DNA of 64,000 nucleotides, taken from contig NZ_FULE01000031.1 in assembly GCF_900163965.1 (NCBI RefSeq), positions 186,001 to 250,000 of the forward strand. The letters run 5' to 3'. The translations under genes were made by a program, and so were the position numbers. Under the pieces are notes generated by a model. It saw only the letters and a program-made list of their open reading frames with translations. It was not told the DNA's origin and searched no databases. Below are positions 32,983 through 45,029 of the stretch, in pieces; within the stretch, counting starts at the first letter, position 1, and each line of letters begins with the position of its first letter. This DNA comes from Vibrio ruber DSM 16370. Lineage in GTDB: Bacteria; Pseudomonadota; Gammaproteobacteria; Enterobacterales; Vibrionaceae.

Positions 32983-33149
32983 GCGTGTCATTTGACCGTT
33001 AGCGGTATTTTTTGGCAATTATTATTACCAAATAAAAATTACCAAATAAAATGCACACGACATCAGCAAGGTGTTATGTGCATTTTTTGTATATCTTTTG
33101 TATAACATAAGCATCGATAGTGCATGTTGAACTGAATGGACAAAATATT

Positions 33150-34181
33150 GTGACTTCACATACCGATTTGATTACCCGAAACTCAATCGCGATGACGGTC
33201 ATTGGCGCGGGTTCTTATGGAACATCTCTTGCCATCTCTCTGGCTCGGAATGGCGCGAATATTTTACTTTGGGGACACGACCCGCAGCATATGCAGCAAT
33301 TAGATGCGGATCGGGAAAACCGGGCTTTTTTACCGGACATCCCTTTTCCTGAAACACTGATTGTGACTTCAGACTTAAAAGCTGCTGTTCAGGCGTCGCG
33401 CGATTTGTTGATCGTTGTTCCCAGTCATGTTTTTGGTGAAGTTTTACAACGAATACAGCCATATCTCAGAGCAGATAGCCGTATCTGTTGGGCAACCAAA
33501 GGGCTGGAGCCTGAAACCGGCCGTCTGCTACAAGACGTCGCTCATGATATTGTCGGTGAGCAGCACGCTTTGGCTGTGATCTCGGGGCCGACATTTGCTA
33601 AAGAGCTGGCGATGGGAATGCCGACGGCGATATCAGTTGCTTCGGCCGACAGTCAGTTTGTCGCTGATTTACAAGATCAGATTCACTGTAGTAAGACGTT
33701 CCGGGTGTATGCAAATTCTGATTTTATCGGATTACAGCTCGGTGGGGCGGTGAAAAATGTGATTGCTATTGGTGCCGGTATTTCTGACGGGATGGGATTT
33801 GGTGCCAATGCCAGAACCGCATTAATTACCCGGGGGTTGGCCGAAATGAGTCGCTTGGGCGTCACACTGGGAGCTGCACCAGAAACGTTTATGGGCATGG
33901 CCGGGTTAGGTGATTTAGTGTTAACCTGTACGGACAATCAGTCGAGAAACAGACGGTTTGGTCTGGCGCTCGGACAGGGCAAGTCGGTGGATACGGCACA
34001 ACGTGATATTGGGCAGGTCGTCGAAGGTTACCGCAATACGAAAGAAGTCTGGCTGCTGGCTCACCGTATGGGAGTTGAAATGCCGATTGTCGATCAGATT
34101 TATCAGGTCCTCTATCAAGGCAAAGATGCCCGCATTGCAGCGAAAGACTTACTCTCAAGAGATAAAAAGGCTGAGCATTAA
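33150..34181 (+). CDS. gpsA: Glycerol-3-phosphate dehydrogenase (NAD(P)+)
   Basis: Makes sn-glycerol-3-phosphate for phospholipids. The Rossmann motif is GAGSYGTSL, preceded by MTVI. The NADH-linked core has [21 protein letters not shown] and [16 protein letters not shown] at 33150 is chosen; GTG 33120 and ATG 33192 are alternatives, since vibrio homologues have a short N-terminal extension. It has 343 residues from this start. It is followed by cysE. Confidence 0.93.
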   Translation: MTSHTDLITRNSIAMTVIGAGSYGTSLAISLARNGANILLWGHDPQHMQQLDADRENRAFLPDIPFPETLIVTSDLKAAVQASRDLLIVVPSHVFGEVLQRIQPYLRADSRICWATKGLEPETGRLLQDVAHDIVGEQHALAVISGPTFAKELAMGMPTAISVASADSQFVADLQDQIHCSKTFRVYANSDFIGLQLGGAVKNVIAIGAGISDGMGFGANARTALITRGLAEMSRLGVTLGAAPETFMGMAGLGDLVLTCTDNQSRNRRFGLALGQGKSVDTAQRDIGQVVEGYRNTKEVWLLAHRMGVEMPIVDQIYQVLYQGKDARIAAKDLLSRDKKAEH

Positions 34182-34234
34182 TTAACAGATGGTTGTGACA
34201 CCTCAATCAATATAGAGAACAGAGAACTCAGATA

Positions 34235-35059
34235 ATGAAGCAATGTGCAAAACATAAGGCTGTGTGGCAAACCATTGTTCAAGAAGCCCGGGAAATGACG
34301 GAACAAGAACCGATGCTGGCGAGTTTCTATCATGCGACGATTATTAAACATGAGAGCTTGTCTGCCGCGCTGAGTTATATTCTGGCCAATAAACTGCATA
34401 CGATTTCGATGCCGGCCATGGCCGTTAGAGAAGTGGTTGAAGAAGCGTTGCAGTCAGATCCGTGTATTGCTGAGTCAGCGGCTTGTGATATTTGTGCAAC
34501 TGTCACTCGCGATCCGGCGGTGGGGAGATATTCGATCCCGTTATTGTATCTGAAAGGGTTTCATGCACTGCAAGGATACCGGGTGGCTAACTGGCTGTGG
34601 AAGCGGGGGAGAACAACGCTTGCCAGCTATTTACAGCATCAAATTTCGGTCGCCTGTCAGGTTGATATTCACCCCGCGGCCCAGATTGGGCGGGCGATCA
34701 TGCTGGATCATGCGACCGGCATTGTGATTGGTGAAACTGCCGTGATCGAAAATGACGTCTCAATTTTGCAGGATGTCACCCTTGGCGGAACCGGGAAAGA
34801 GTGTGGTGACCGACATCCGAAAATTCGTGAAGGGGTGATGATTGGTGCCGGAGCCAAAATCTTAGGAAATATTGAGATTGGTAAAGGGGCCAAGATCGGC
34901 TCGGGTTCCGTGGTCTTACAAGCTGTGCCACCGCATACAACTGTTGCGGGTGTGCCTGCGAAAATCGTCGGTCGGCCACAGACAGATATGCCATCACTGG
35001 ACATGGATCAGCAGTTCAATGGGCATTCGCAAATGTTTGTTGACGGGGACGGTATTTAA
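34235..35059 (+). CDS. cysE: Serine O-acetyltransferase
   Basis: Makes O-acetylserine, the first dedicated step of cysteine synthesis. It has 274 residues: an N-terminal helical domain (about 1-140), then a left-handed beta-helix of hexapeptide repeats (IHPAAQIGRAIMLDHATGIVIGE and following). The C-terminal tail ends DGDGI, whose terminal Ile is the usual contact for CysK. It feeds the methionine genes at the start of the window. Confidence 0.95.
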   Translation: MKQCAKHKAVWQTIVQEAREMTEQEPMLASFYHATIIKHESLSAALSYILANKLHTISMPAMAVREVVEEALQSDPCIAESAACDICATVTRDPAVGRYSIPLLYLKGFHALQGYRVANWLWKRGRTTLASYLQHQISVACQVDIHPAAQIGRAIMLDHATGIVIGETAVIENDVSILQDVTLGGTGKECGDRHPKIREGVMIGAGAKILGNIEIGKGAKIGSGSVVLQAVPPHTTVAGVPAKIVGRPQTDMPSLDMDQQFNGHSQMFVDGDGI

Positions 35060-35066
35060 AAAGGAC

Positions 35067-35135
35067 ATGCTGAAAAATAAAGCTGACGATCTCAGAGCAG
35101 AGCTTGCTCATCTGACGTTGTCGGATGCTTATTGA
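35067..35135 (+). CDS. Possible 22-aa small protein after cysE
   Basis: ATG 35067 opens a frame of 22 codons to TGA 35133-35135. The start follows AAAAAGGA, overlapping the cysE stop region by only a few bases, so translation after cysE is plausible. The peptide MLKNKADDLRAELAHLTLSDAY is amphipathic helical by composition. No family is recognised and the size makes chance occurrence possible. Confidence 0.3.
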   Translation: MLKNKADDLRAELAHLTLSDAY

Positions 35136-35206
35136 ATCAACCCGTTTCTGTCAGCCGTAAATAAAACCAACAAGGGATGCCATCGGCATCCCTTGTCACT
35201 ACTGCA

Positions 35207-35746
35207 TTAAGCGAGATCGTTTAATGTTTCCAGTGTTTCTTCTGCCCATTCAAGCCATGCCTGACGAGCCAGAAGGTTACGGCGAAGTGTTAATCGCTCC
35301 AGCTTTTGCTGTTTATCCAGAGAGGCTGGATTCGCATAGTAAGCGGCTTCAACTTCCTGATAGTGAGCAACAAACTTCTTCGATTCTTCGATCAACTCAA
35401 TCAGCTGTTCGCGATAGGGTTTCTCGTCTTGTACAGAGCAAGCCATCAGCTTAGCACTGAACTCATCGCGAACCGTCGGATGGGCTGTCGGTTGATCAAA
35501 CCATTGACTCAGGGCCTGACGTCCGGCATCGGTAATCGAATAAACTTTACGATCCGGTTTCCCTTCCTGAGGTTCCAATACGCAAGTGACAAGTCCCTGC
35601 TGACCCATTTTATTTAGTTCGCGATAAACTTGTTGGTGACTTGCTTTCCAAAAGTAACCGATACTCGAAGAAAACTCTTTGGTAATATCGTATCCCGTCG
35701 CATCGCGTGTACTTAAAACAGTAAGAATAACGTGTGGTAATGACAT
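35207..35746 (-). CDS. aphA: PadR-family master regulator AphA
   Basis: Low-cell-density quorum-sensing and virulence regulator of vibrios, 179 residues. The N-terminal winged HTH contains DATGYDITKEFSSSIGYFWK; the C-terminal coiled dimerisation domain ends LEWAEETLETLNDLA. I recall V. cholerae AphA as almost identical over MSLPHVILTVLSTRD and QQVYRELNKMG. Its position between cysE and ppc matches V. cholerae. Its leader is long and carries a possible Qrr-pairing site. Confidence 0.95.
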   Translation of the reverse strand: MSLPHVILTVLSTRDATGYDITKEFSSSIGYFWKASHQQVYRELNKMGQQGLVTCVLEPQEGKPDRKVYSITDAGRQALSQWFDQPTAHPTVRDEFSAKLMACSVQDEKPYREQLIELIEESKKFVAHYQEVEAAYYANPASLDKQQKLERLTLRRNLLARQAWLEWAEETLETLNDLA

Positions 35747-36111
35747 GTCTTCAATCCAAATGGTTAATTAACACAATGGGTTTGGATATTGCTGAACTTT
35801 CTATGGCTCAATCTTAAACTCATCCAAACAATCACCGGCCTAAAAATTAGTTGCCGGATATGTCACCTTAAAAGCCGTTCATCACCTAATTGTTAGTATA
35901 GTAAATTAATATAACTTACTGACTGCAACGCCGTTATTTTATGAGAATGTTGCAGCGGTTGGATAGTATATCTAATAATAAGCAAGGAGTAGAATAAACG
36001 TGTGGAAAAATGCAAAAAAACTGATAAAATACTCAATTGATGGTTTTGTTAGCATAAAAGGCCGCACAATTGCGACCTTTTGGTTGTTAAACAGAATAAT
36101 ATCCTGGTGGT
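35747..36111 (-). promoter_or_regulatory. aphA promoter and long leader region
   Basis: A 365-bp AT-rich gap between aphA and the ppc end. It should hold the aphA promoter and leader. At 35881-35898 the plus strand reads TCACCTAATTGTTAGT, so the aphA mRNA would contain sequence complementary to two blocks of Qrr RNA as I recall them. The ppc terminator is at 36056-36082. No other gene was seen. Confidence 0.5.
36056..36082 (-). terminator. ppc terminator
   Basis: On the minus strand an AAAAGGTCGC / GCGGCCTTTT stem is followed by TATGCT, 30 bp after the ppc stop. Confidence 0.75.
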
Positions 36112-38745
36112 TTAGCCGGTGTTACGCATACCTGCTGCAATACCCGCAATTGTAACCATCAATGCTTCTTCAAGTTCTGCCGGTGGTGCATCATATTGGC
36201 GCGTTCTGTAGAGCAATTCAGCCTGAAGCATGTTGAGTGGTTCGACATAGATATTTCTCAGGCGGATGGATTCTTGTCCCCACGGATCACTCTGCATCAG
36301 GTTCTCATTGTTTTCGACATTCAGTACCGTTTGGATATCTTGCTGGAGTTGTGCCCGCAGCCGTTGCCCCAATTTTCTCAGGTGTTCATCGACAAGGCGT
36401 TCGTCGTAATACTGGGCGATTTCCAGATTACATTTCGAATACACCATTTCCAGCATACCTAATCGGGTTGAGAAAAATGGCCATTCACGACACATCTCTT
36501 CTAATAGCGCCTGATGTCCTTTATCAATCGAATACTGGATGGCTTCTCCCGCACCGAGCCAAGCCGGTAATACCAAACGATTCTGGCTCCACGAGAAAAT
36601 CCATGGAATCGCCCGCAGACTTTCAACGCCACCATTAGGGTTACGTTTGGCAGGGCGAGAGCCCAACGGCAGTTTGCCCAATTCCAGCTCTGGTGTTGCT
36701 TGGCGGAAATAAGGGACGAAATCAGGTTCACCCCGAACCACCTTCCGGTAAGCTTCACACGAGATCTCAGATAGCACTTCCATCAAATCCCGCCACTCTT
36801 GTTTTGGCTCCGGAGGCGGTAATAAGTTGGCTTCCAGAATTGCGCTGGCATAAAGATTGAAGCTGTTGATTGCAACATCCGGCAGGCCTAATTTGAAACG
36901 AATCATTTCGCCCTGTTCTGTGACGCGCAAACCACCTTTCAAACTTTTCGGTGGTTGTGACAGGAGTGCCGCATGAGCCGGTGCACCACCGCGTCCCAGC
37001 GTACCGCCGCGACCGTGGAACAAGGTCAGTTCGATACCTTCTTCTTCACTGACTTTCACTAAGGATTCCATCGCACTGTATTGTGCCCATCCTGCGGCCA
37101 TTACACCGGCATCTTTGGCGGAATCTGAATAGCCGATCATCACCATCTGATGGTTCTGAATGAAACCGCGATAGATATCGATCCCCATCAACTGGCGGAT
37201 GACCGACTCAGAACGATTGAGGTCGTCTAAAGTTTCGAACAGCGGACAAACATCCATACGATAAGGGCAACCGGCTTCCTGCAGCAGCAAGTGAACCGCG
37301 AGGACATCAGAGGCGGTTCTCGCCATTGAAATCACGTAAGCACCGAATGCTTCTTTCGGGTTTGCAGCAATGATCCGGCACGTATCGAGCACTTCCTGAA
37401 CGGGCTCAGACGGTTCCCAGTCACGAGGAATGAGCGGGCGTTTCGAGCTTAGCTCATTGGTAAGGAAAGCTACTTTATCCGATTCGCTCCATTGATCATA
37501 ATCACCTAAGCCTAAATAGCGAGTCAGTTCAGATAACACATCCGAATGGCGGGTGCTCTCCTGACGAATATCGAGACGGACAAGGTGGACACCAAATGCT
37601 TTGATCCGGCGCAGCGTATCTAACAGAGAACCATCGGCGATTGAACCCATGCCACATTCATGCAACGACTGATAACAGGCATACAGCGGTTCCCACAATT
37701 GACTGACGTTTTTCAGTGGCGCTTTCACCAACAATTGCTGGCCTTGAATTTTTTCACCGAGGATATCAATTGTTTCGGTCAGCAACTGACGGATATCTTT
37801 CAGAATGGCACGGTAAGGTTCGTGCTCTTCTTCTCCGGCGAGACTGCGAACCTGATCGTTACATTTGGTCATCGACAGTTCGCTGATCAATTCATTGACA
37901 TCCCGCAGATATAAATCCGCTGCTTTCCAGCGGGAAAGGAGCAGCACTTCGCGGGTGATTTTGTGTGTGACGAATGGGTTACCGTCCCGGTCTCCGCCCA
38001 TCCAGGAAGAGAAGTGGACGGGACGGGCGTCAATCGGTAGCCCTTCTCCGAGATAATCTTCCAGTCGTTCATCCAGTTCACGCAGAAATTCCGGCACGGC
38101 TTCCCAGAGCGAATTCTCAACGACCGCAAAGCCCCATTTAGCTTCATCCATCGGGGTCGGACGTTGTTTACGAATCACATCGGAGTGCCAGAATTGAGCG
38201 ATTAGCTGTTCGAGACGGCGTTCTGCTTTATGACGCTCTTTGGGAGCTAGCTCGCTGAGTTCCAGACTCGACAGACACTGGTTAATTTTGACCAGCTTAT
38301 TGATCATGGTGCGGCGGGTAATTTCCGTCGGGTGAGCGGTGAGTACCAGCTCGATATTCAAATCGCGAATCGCTTGCGCGGTATCTAGTTTACTGATCTT
38401 GTTCTGGGTCAGTTTGTTAAAGAGTTCGTTGATCGCGTCAGGAGTACAAATATGAGCATCGCAGTGGCGAGAGATCGTATGATATTGTTCGGCAATATTC
38501 GTTAAGTTCAAAAACTGGTTAAACGCCCGGGCGACCGGTGTAATCTGATCATCGGATAGATTCTTGATCTCTTCGACCAAAGTGTCCCGATCGGCTGGGT
38601 TACCGTCTTTGAGTGATTTCGAGAGTTTCCGTATCGTCTCTACCTTTTCTAAAATAACGCTGCCATCGGCATCGAGGATTGTCTTACCGAGCAATCTGCC
38701 GAGCATACTTACGTTACTTTTTAGCGCTGTATATTTTTCGTTCAT
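36112..38745 (-). CDS. ppc: Phosphoenolpyruvate carboxylase
   Basis: Carboxylates PEP to oxaloacetate to refill the TCA cycle. It has 877 residues from ATG 38743-38745 ([15 protein letters not shown]). The catalytic His region is [13 protein letters not shown] near residue 135; [14 protein letters not shown] is the second signature. A longer start at 38778 is rejected because the AAGGCAGG site serves this one. C-terminus ends GMRNTG as usual. It follows aphA in the conserved vibrio order. Confidence 0.96.
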   Translation of the reverse strand: MNEKYTALKSNVSMLGRLLGKTILDADGSVILEKVETIRKLSKSLKDGNPADRDTLVEEIKNLSDDQITPVARAFNQFLNLTNIAEQYHTISRHCDAHICTPDAINELFNKLTQNKISKLDTAQAIRDLNIELVLTAHPTEITRRTMINKLVKINQCLSSLELSELAPKERHKAERRLEQLIAQFWHSDVIRKQRPTPMDEAKWGFAVVENSLWEAVPEFLRELDERLEDYLGEGLPIDARPVHFSSWMGGDRDGNPFVTHKITREVLLLSRWKAADLYLRDVNELISELSMTKCNDQVRSLAGEEEHEPYRAILKDIRQLLTETIDILGEKIQGQQLLVKAPLKNVSQLWEPLYACYQSLHECGMGSIADGSLLDTLRRIKAFGVHLVRLDIRQESTRHSDVLSELTRYLGLGDYDQWSESDKVAFLTNELSSKRPLIPRDWEPSEPVQEVLDTCRIIAANPKEAFGAYVISMARTASDVLAVHLLLQEAGCPYRMDVCPLFETLDDLNRSESVIRQLMGIDIYRGFIQNHQMVMIGYSDSAKDAGVMAAGWAQYSAMESLVKVSEEEGIELTLFHGRGGTLGRGGAPAHAALLSQPPKSLKGGLRVTEQGEMIRFKLGLPDVAINSFNLYASAILEANLLPPPEPKQEWRDLMEVLSEISCEAYRKVVRGEPDFVPYFRQATPELELGKLPLGSRPAKRNPNGGVESLRAIPWIFSWSQNRLVLPAWLGAGEAIQYSIDKGHQALLEEMCREWPFFSTRLGMLEMVYSKCNLEIAQYYDERLVDEHLRKLGQRLRAQLQQDIQTVLNVENNENLMQSDPWGQESIRLRNIYVEPLNMLQAELLYRTRQYDAPPAELEEALMVTIAGIAAGMRNTG

Positions 38746-39042
38746 TGTCATCCTGCCTTGAAAAAAAACTACATCCAATGTTCTTGTTTGATCTTGCTAT
38801 ATCATGGATTTTCTCCGGTCAAACTTCATATAGAGTAACAATATTCTGTTTGTTGTCTATATGAATAGATTAAATAATAAATGGATTTTGAGCGTTTTTT
38901 GTTGAAAGTTTCTTTCAAAATGACCCGAATGGTTAATCCTGTTTCAGGCCATTTATGTGCTTCAACATACGGCTCATGCTAAACAATGCTGCTGGCACTG
39001 TCGTCGCGGCATATGGTGAGCCATCCGCATGACGATTTGTGA

Positions 39043-40179
39043 TCAAAAACAATATTTGTAAATCGATTTGGTCAGGAGATCAATGGTCGGATCGATATAC
39101 TCAAAAGCAAGGAATTCATCCGGCTGGTGGGCTTGATCGATTGAACCCGGCCCCATGACGAGTGTCGGACAGAGCTGTTGCAGATAAGGCGCTTCAGTGC
39201 AGTAGTTGACTGTTTCCGCTTCTCGTCCGCTTAACTGATGAATTTGTTCGACGAACGGATGATCTTTCTGACACTCATACCCGGGAATTGAATCATGCAA
39301 TGGTTTCATTTCGATACGGCCGGGCCACTTGGCTTCCAGTTCCTGAAGCGACTCTCGTAGCAGATGATCAAGCCCTTCAAGGCTCATTCCCGGCAGCGGT
39401 CTGACATCATAGTGTAGTTCACAACAGCCACAAATCCGGTTGGCACTGTCTCCGCCGTGAATATGCCCCAGATTGAGTGTCGGTGTCGGGACTTCAAAGC
39501 CCGGATGATGATAGGTTTTAATCAGCCGCTCTCGTACCTGCATCAGGGTAAACAAGATCTCATGCATGATTTCTATCGCATTGACACCCAATGCCGGATT
39601 TGATGAATGCCCGGATTTACCGGTAACCCGGATCGCATTGGCAACATGGCCTTTATGCGCATAGACCGGCACAAGGCTGGTTGGTTCACCGATGATGCAG
39701 TAGTCCGGCTTAAATGGTGCGCTTTCGGTAAAGTGGCGCGCGCCCATCATCGTCGTCTCTTCATCACAGGTTGCCAGAATATAAAGTGGCTTGGTTTGCT
39801 TCTGCCAGTCGATTTTTTGGACGGCTTCTATAATAAAGGCGAAGAAGCCTTTCATGTCAGCAGTGCCCAGACCGTAAAAACGTTGATTCGATTCGGTCAG
39901 AGCATGAGGGTTGAAATTCCACTGACCTTCATCAAAAGGAACGGTATCGCTATGGCCGGACAGCAACAATCCTCCTTCACCATCACCTTTTTTCGCGATG
40001 AGGTTGTGCTTATGAGGCGCGACAGTGTCGATTTGTACTGAGAAACCTAAAGTGCTCAGCCAGTCTGAAAGTTTTGCAATGACGGCTTCATTGCCTTCAT
40101 CCCAGCTTGGATCTGTCGAGCTAATGGAAGAGGTTGAAATGAGGTCTTGATAAACCGTCTTGAAATTAGGGAATTGCAT
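39043..40179 (-). CDS. argE: Acetylornithine deacetylase
   Basis: Removes the acetyl group from N-acetylornithine, giving ornithine. M20 metallopeptidase fold, 378 residues from ATG 40177-40179 ([11 protein letters not shown]). Metal and catalytic residues lie in [18 protein letters not shown] and CDEETTM. It is divergent from argCBGH, with a candidate ArgR box in between. Confidence 0.95.
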   Translation of the reverse strand: MQFPNFKTVYQDLISTSSISSTDPSWDEGNEAVIAKLSDWLSTLGFSVQIDTVAPHKHNLIAKKGDGEGGLLLSGHSDTVPFDEGQWNFNPHALTESNQRFYGLGTADMKGFFAFIIEAVQKIDWQKQTKPLYILATCDEETTMMGARHFTESAPFKPDYCIIGEPTSLVPVYAHKGHVANAIRVTGKSGHSSNPALGVNAIEIMHEILFTLMQVRERLIKTYHHPGFEVPTPTLNLGHIHGGDSANRICGCCELHYDVRPLPGMSLEGLDHLLRESLQELEAKWPGRIEMKPLHDSIPGYECQKDHPFVEQIHQLSGREAETVNYCTEAPYLQQLCPTLVMGPGSIDQAHQPDEFLAFEYIDPTIDLLTKSIYKYCF

Positions 40180-40281
40180 AGAATCTTTGCTCCTGCTATT
40201 GACAGAGTTAGGCTGAGAAGGTAAAAAGCATATTAAATCATTTTTTTTGAATAAAAAACCATAATTCAACGAAAAACAGCA

Positions 40282-40299
40282 TATGAATAATCATTTTTC
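40282..40299. promoter_or_regulatory. Candidate ArgR (ARG) box
   Basis: TATGAATAATCATTTTTC matches the 18-bp ARG consensus TNTGAATWWWWATTCANW at about 14 positions. It is in the argE-argC divergent gap, where ArgR repression is expected. The usual second box 3 bp away is poorly preserved. Confidence 0.5.
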
Positions 40300-40426
40300 G
40301 TTTAATGTTTAACCAGATTGTCTGTGTTTGAACTGATGTTCAAGTGCTGAATCAAACACTCAACCGTTTTATTAAAAGATAACGCGTTTCACTCAAAGAT
40401 ACAGTCAAAAAATCGGATGCAGGGAT

Positions 40427-41431
40427 ATGTTAAAAACAACCATTATCGGAGCCAGTGGCTACACAGGTGCAGAGCTTGCCCTGATGGTCCATCAACATCC
40501 TGAGCTAACGCTATCAGGTTTGTATGTTTCCGCCAACAGTGTGGATGCCGGAAAGCCGATTGCTCAATTGCATGGACAACTGGCCGGACGGATTGATATG
40601 CCGGTTCAGGCTTTGGTCGATCCGGAACAAGTTGCTCAGGAATCCGATGTGGTTTTTTTAGCAACCGCCCATGAAGTCAGCCATGAACTCGCTCCTATTT
40701 TTCTCGCGCATCAGTGCCAAGTGTTTGACCTGTCGGGTGCGTATCGTGTCAATCATCCCGATTTTTATACTGATTTTTATGGCTTTGAGCATCAGCATCA
40801 GACGCATTTGGAGCTGGCTGCTTATGGTCTGGCGGAATGGAATCAAACTGCGATTCAGTCCAGTCAGCTTGTGGCTGTCGCCGGGTGTTATACAACTGCC
40901 GCACAACTTGGCATTAAGCCGTTACTGGTCTCTGAACTGATTGATACGCAGCAGTGGCCGGTGATTAATGCGACCAGTGGTGTCTCTGGCGCAGGTCGTA
41001 AAGCGACCATGACCAATAGTTTTTGTGAAGTGAGTTTACAGGCCTACGGTGTTTTTACGCATCGTCATCAGCCTGAAATCGTTGCTCATTTAGGATGTGA
41101 TGTGATTTTTACGCCACATCTGGGTAACTTTAAACGCGGTATTCTGGCAACGATCACCATGAAACTGAAACCGGGTGTCACGGCAGCGGACGTGACCGCA
41201 GCCTTCACACAAGCTTATGCGCAAAAGCCAGCTGTACGTTTATGTGGTGAGACCCTGCCCCGGTTACAACATGTCGTGAACACCCCATTCTGCGATATCG
41301 GCTGGAAAGTACAGGGGGAGCACGTGATCGTGATTTCGGCCATTGATAACTTGTTGAAAGGTGCTTCGAGTCAGGCAATGCAGTGCCTGAATATTCACTA
41401 TGGTTACCCTGAACTGACAGCATTAATTTGA
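40427..41431 (+). CDS. argC: N-acetyl-gamma-glutamyl-phosphate reductase
   Basis: NADPH-dependent third step of arginine synthesis. It has 334 residues. The Rossmann start is [14 protein letters not shown], and the catalytic cysteine is Cys154 in VAGCYTTAA. It leads argCBGH; argB follows 7 bp later. Confidence 0.96.
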   Translation: MLKTTIIGASGYTGAELALMVHQHPELTLSGLYVSANSVDAGKPIAQLHGQLAGRIDMPVQALVDPEQVAQESDVVFLATAHEVSHELAPIFLAHQCQVFDLSGAYRVNHPDFYTDFYGFEHQHQTHLELAAYGLAEWNQTAIQSSQLVAVAGCYTTAAQLGIKPLLVSELIDTQQWPVINATSGVSGAGRKATMTNSFCEVSLQAYGVFTHRHQPEIVAHLGCDVIFTPHLGNFKRGILATITMKLKPGVTAADVTAAFTQAYAQKPAVRLCGETLPRLQHVVNTPFCDIGWKVQGEHVIVISAIDNLLKGASSQAMQCLNIHYGYPELTALI

Positions 41432-41438
41432 GGAACGC

Positions 41439-42233
41439 ATGGAACAATTATCTCATCCGGTGGTAATTAAGCTTGGCGGTGCAGTGCTGGGAAGTAGTGA
41501 AACACTGGCGAAGCTTTTTGAGACGGTGGCACAGTACCGGCAGAGTCGTCCGATCGTGATTGTTCATGGCGGGGGATATCTTGTCGATGAACTGATGTCC
41601 AAGCTTCAGTTTGCTACGGTTAAAAAGCATGGTCTGCGGGTCACGCCATACGATCAGATTCCGTTTATCACCGGTGCTTTAGCCGGTACAGCCAATAAAA
41701 TGCTACAAGGCGAGGCGATTAAGAGTGGCCTGAAAGCCGTTGGTTTATGTCTGGGTGATGCCGGTTTGTGTCAGGTTGAAGAGCTCGATCCGGAGTTGGG
41801 GGCTGTCGGTCGTCCGTCTGCCGGTGACCCAACCGTTGTCAATGCGATCATGCAAGCAGGCGGCGTGCCGGTTATCAGTTCGATCGGTCTGACTGCCAGC
41901 GGGCAAATGATGAACGTGAACGCTGATGATGCAGCGGTTGCGGTTGCCAAAACACTGGATGCTGAACTGGTGCTGCTCTCGGATGTCAGTGGTGTGCTGG
42001 ATGGGGACAAACAGTTGATTGCCCGACTGGATGCTCGTCAGGCTAATCAACTGATTGCCGAGGGTGTGATCACCGATGGTATGATTGTCAAAGTGAAAGC
42101 AGCGCTTGAAGCGGCTGATGATTTAGGCCGCGCGATCACGGTTGCCGGCTGGCGGTCGCCAGAATTGCTGGCCCATGTATTTTCCGGTGATCAGCACAGC
42201 GTCGGAACCCGTTTTTATCCCACAACAAAATAG
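41439..42233 (+). CDS. argB: Acetylglutamate kinase
   Basis: Second step of arginine synthesis, 264 residues of the amino-acid kinase fold. The phosphate-binding [11 protein letters not shown] is near the N-terminus, then [11 protein letters not shown]. It is translated right after argC. Confidence 0.96.
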   Translation: MEQLSHPVVIKLGGAVLGSSETLAKLFETVAQYRQSRPIVIVHGGGYLVDELMSKLQFATVKKHGLRVTPYDQIPFITGALAGTANKMLQGEAIKSGLKAVGLCLGDAGLCQVEELDPELGAVGRPSAGDPTVVNAIMQAGGVPVISSIGLTASGQMMNVNADDAAVAVAKTLDAELVLLSDVSGVLDGDKQLIARLDARQANQLIAEGVITDGMIVKVKAALEAADDLGRAITVAGWRSPELLAHVFSGDQHSVGTRFYPTTK

Positions 42234-42334
42234 TTTCATTCATTAGACTGTTTTGTTTCAATAGATTTTTACAGAGTAGAGAAACGCTTGGCGCTGACCG
42301 CCATGTGCAGAGCCGAGACATTGGAGAAGAGATT

Positions 42335-43552
42335 ATGAGTAAGGTTCAAGTAAACAAAGTTGTTGTTGCATACTCTGGCGGTCTGGACACGTCAGTGATT
42401 ATTCCGTGGTTAAAAGAGAACTACGGTTGTGAAGTGGTCGCATTTGTTGCCGATGTCGGTCAGGGTGCTGAAGAGTTGGTCGGCATCGAAGAGAAAGCGA
42501 TTGCTTCCGGTGCATCTGAATGTCATGTGGTTGACCTGAAAGATGAATTTGTTGCCGAATATATCTATCCGAGCCTGAAAACCGGTGCTTACTATGAAGG
42601 GAAGTATCTGCTCGGTACCTCAATGGCGCGTCCGGTCATTGCTAAAGCGCAGGTTGAAGTGGCGCGTAAAGTCGGTGCGGATGCTCTGGCTCACGGCTGT
42701 ACCGGGAAAGGGAATGATCAGGTGCGTTTTGAAGGTGCCTTCTCTGCATTAGCACCGGATCTTCATGTGATTGCGCCGTGGCGTGAGTGGGATTTGGAAA
42801 GCCGTGAAGAGTGTCTGGATTATCTGGCTGAACGGAATATTCCTTGTGCTGCGTCACTGACTAAAATCTATTCGCGTGATGCTAATGCATGGCATATCTC
42901 GACTGAGGGTGGTGTTCTGGAAAGCACTTGGAATGCACCGAATGATGATTGTTGGGCATGGACCGTTGATCCGAAGAAAGCACCGGATGCGGCGGAAACT
43001 GTCACTCTCAAAATTGAAAATGGTGAAGTCGTTGCCGTTGATGGTCAGGCGATGTCACCTTATGAAGTGCTGATTTGTCTGAACGAGAAGGGTGCGAAGC
43101 ATGGTGTCGGTCGGATCGATATCGTCGAAAACCGTCTGGTCGGGATGAAATCTCGTGGTTGTTATGAAACTCCGGGAGGCACGATTATGATGGAGGCGCT
43201 GCGTGCCGTTGAGCAGTTGGTTCTGGATAAAACAGCATTTGAATTCCGTGAAGAGATCGGGATTAAAGCATCTCATCTGATTTATGATGGTCGTTGGTTT
43301 ACCCCATTACGTGAGTCGGTGTTTGCCGCAGCCGAGTCACTGGCAAAAGATGTCAACGGTGAAGTCGTGATCGAACTGTATAAAGGTCATGCCACTGCGA
43401 TTCAAAAACGTTCTCCAAATAGCCTTTACTCAGAAGAGTTTGCGACATTTGGTGCCGATGATGTGTATGACCAGAGTCACGCAGGTGGATTTATCCGTCT
43501 ATACTCTCTTTCAAGTCGTATCCGATCGCTGAATGCAGCAAAACAAAAATAA
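42335..43552 (+). CDS. argG: Argininosuccinate synthase
   Basis: Condenses citrulline and aspartate using ATP. The PP-loop AYSGGLDTS is at residues 10-18. From ATG 42335 ([11 protein letters not shown]), preceded by GGAGAAGAG, it has 405 residues, the family's usual length. A strong terminator hairpin follows before argH. Confidence 0.96.
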   Translation: MSKVQVNKVVVAYSGGLDTSVIIPWLKENYGCEVVAFVADVGQGAEELVGIEEKAIASGASECHVVDLKDEFVAEYIYPSLKTGAYYEGKYLLGTSMARPVIAKAQVEVARKVGADALAHGCTGKGNDQVRFEGAFSALAPDLHVIAPWREWDLESREECLDYLAERNIPCAASLTKIYSRDANAWHISTEGGVLESTWNAPNDDCWAWTVDPKKAPDAAETVTLKIENGEVVAVDGQAMSPYEVLICLNEKGAKHGVGRIDIVENRLVGMKSRGCYETPGGTIMMEALRAVEQLVLDKTAFEFREEIGIKASHLIYDGRWFTPLRESVFAAAESLAKDVNGEVVIELYKGHATAIQKRSPNSLYSEEFATFGADDVYDQSHAGGFIRLYSLSSRIRSLNAAKQK

Positions 43553-43576
43553 CTAGCAACGTTGGTGTGCAATAAA

Positions 43577-43612
43577 AAGGCGGATCCGGACTTCGGTCCG
43601 GATCCCTTTTCT
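43577..43612 (+). terminator. Strong hairpin between argG and argH
   Basis: A 10-bp perfect stem GGATCCGGAC / GTCCGGATCC closes a TTCG tetraloop and is followed by CTTTTCTCTTT. It should stop much of the argCBG transcript before argH. Confidence 0.8.
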
Positions 43613-43646
43613 CTTTAATAAAGATGTAAATGGCAGGAGAGATATA

Positions 43647-45029
43647 ATGGCATTATGGGGTGGTCGGTTTACTCAGGCAGCAGATACAAGATTTAAAGAC
43701 TTTAATGATTCTCTTCGTTTTGACTACCGTCTGGCTGAGCAGGATATTATCGGCTCAGTGGCTTGGTCGAAAGCATTGCTATCCGTCAATGTGCTGACTC
43801 AGGATGAACAGCAGCAGTTAGAAGCAGCGCTCAATGAGTTAAAAGCTTCCGTGGTTGCTGATCCGGAACAAATTCTGCGTTCAGATGCTGAAGATATCCA
43901 TTCGTGGGTTGAGCAGCAGTTGATTGATCGGGTCGGCGATCTGGGCAAAAAACTCCATACCGGCCGTTCACGTAACGATCAGGTCGCGACCGATTTGAAA
44001 TTGTGGTGCCGTGCTCAGGGTGAAGTATTGCTGGATGCGTTACAGCGCTTACAAACGAAGATGGTTGAGGTAGCCCAAGCCAATCAAACAACCGTACTCC
44101 CGGGATATACCCACTTACAACGTGCTCAGCCCGTCACCTTTGCCCATTGGTGTCTGGCCTATCTGGAAATGTTCGAGCGGGACAGTTCGCGTTTGCAAGA
44201 CGCGCTGCAACGTCTGAATACTTGTCCGCTGGGCTCCGGTGCTTTAGCGGGGACCGCTTATGCGATTGATCGTGAGCGGTTGGCTCAGTCACTGGATTTT
44301 CAACGTGCAACCCGTAATTCTTTAGATGCCGTGTCCGATCGGGATCATGTCATGGAACTGATGTCAGTTGCATCGATTTCGATGTTGCATCTGTCTCGTC
44401 TGGCAGAAGATCTGATTTTCTATAACTCGGGTGAAGCCGGATTTATTGAACTTGCTGATACCGTTACCTCTGGCTCTTCGCTGATGCCACAGAAGAAAAA
44501 TCCGGATGCACTGGAATTGATTCGTGGTAAAACGGGGCGTGTCTATGGGGCATTGGCTGGCATGATGATGACAGTCAAAGCGTTGCCACTGGCGTACAAC
44601 AAAGACATGCAGGAAGACAAAGAAGGCCTGTTTGATGCCTTGGATACATGGTATGACTGTCTCGAGATGACAGCCCTTTGTTTTGAAGGCATTCAAATCA
44701 ATGGTGAACGGACGCTGGAAGCTGCCAAACAAGGGTATGCTAATGCAACCGAACTCGCGGATTACCTGGTTGCGAAAGGAATTCCGTTCCGTGAAGCACA
44801 CCATATTGTCGGTGTTGCTGTAGTGGGGGCGATTGCGAAAGGCTGCGCGCTGGAAGAACTGTCTCTGGATGAACTTCGTGAATTCTCCTCAGTGATTGAT
44901 GAGGATGTATACGGTACTTTGACAATTGATTCTTGCCTGAAACAGCGCTGTGCTTTGGGTGGCGTATCGCCAGAGCAAGTGGCTTATGCCGTTAAACAGG
45001 CACAGCAACGTCTCGATGAGCAAGATTAA
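43647..45029 (+). CDS. argH: Argininosuccinate lyase
   Basis: Last step of arginine synthesis, cleaving argininosuccinate to arginine and fumarate. It has 460 residues, with the signature [12 protein letters not shown] near residue 280 and [13 protein letters not shown] near 107. It lacks the C-terminal acetyltransferase (ArgA-like) domain fused to ArgH in some vibrios; the frame ends [17 protein letters not shown] site precedes the ATG. Confidence 0.96.
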   Translation: MALWGGRFTQAADTRFKDFNDSLRFDYRLAEQDIIGSVAWSKALLSVNVLTQDEQQQLEAALNELKASVVADPEQILRSDAEDIHSWVEQQLIDRVGDLGKKLHTGRSRNDQVATDLKLWCRAQGEVLLDALQRLQTKMVEVAQANQTTVLPGYTHLQRAQPVTFAHWCLAYLEMFERDSSRLQDALQRLNTCPLGSGALAGTAYAIDRERLAQSLDFQRATRNSLDAVSDRDHVMELMSVASISMLHLSRLAEDLIFYNSGEAGFIELADTVTSGSSLMPQKKNPDALELIRGKTGRVYGALAGMMMTVKALPLAYNKDMQEDKEGLFDALDTWYDCLEMTALCFEGIQINGERTLEAAKQGYANATELADYLVAKGIPFREAHHIVGVAVVGAIAKGCALEELSLDELREFSSVIDEDVYGTLTIDSCLKQRCALGGVSPEQVAYAVKQAQQRLDEQD

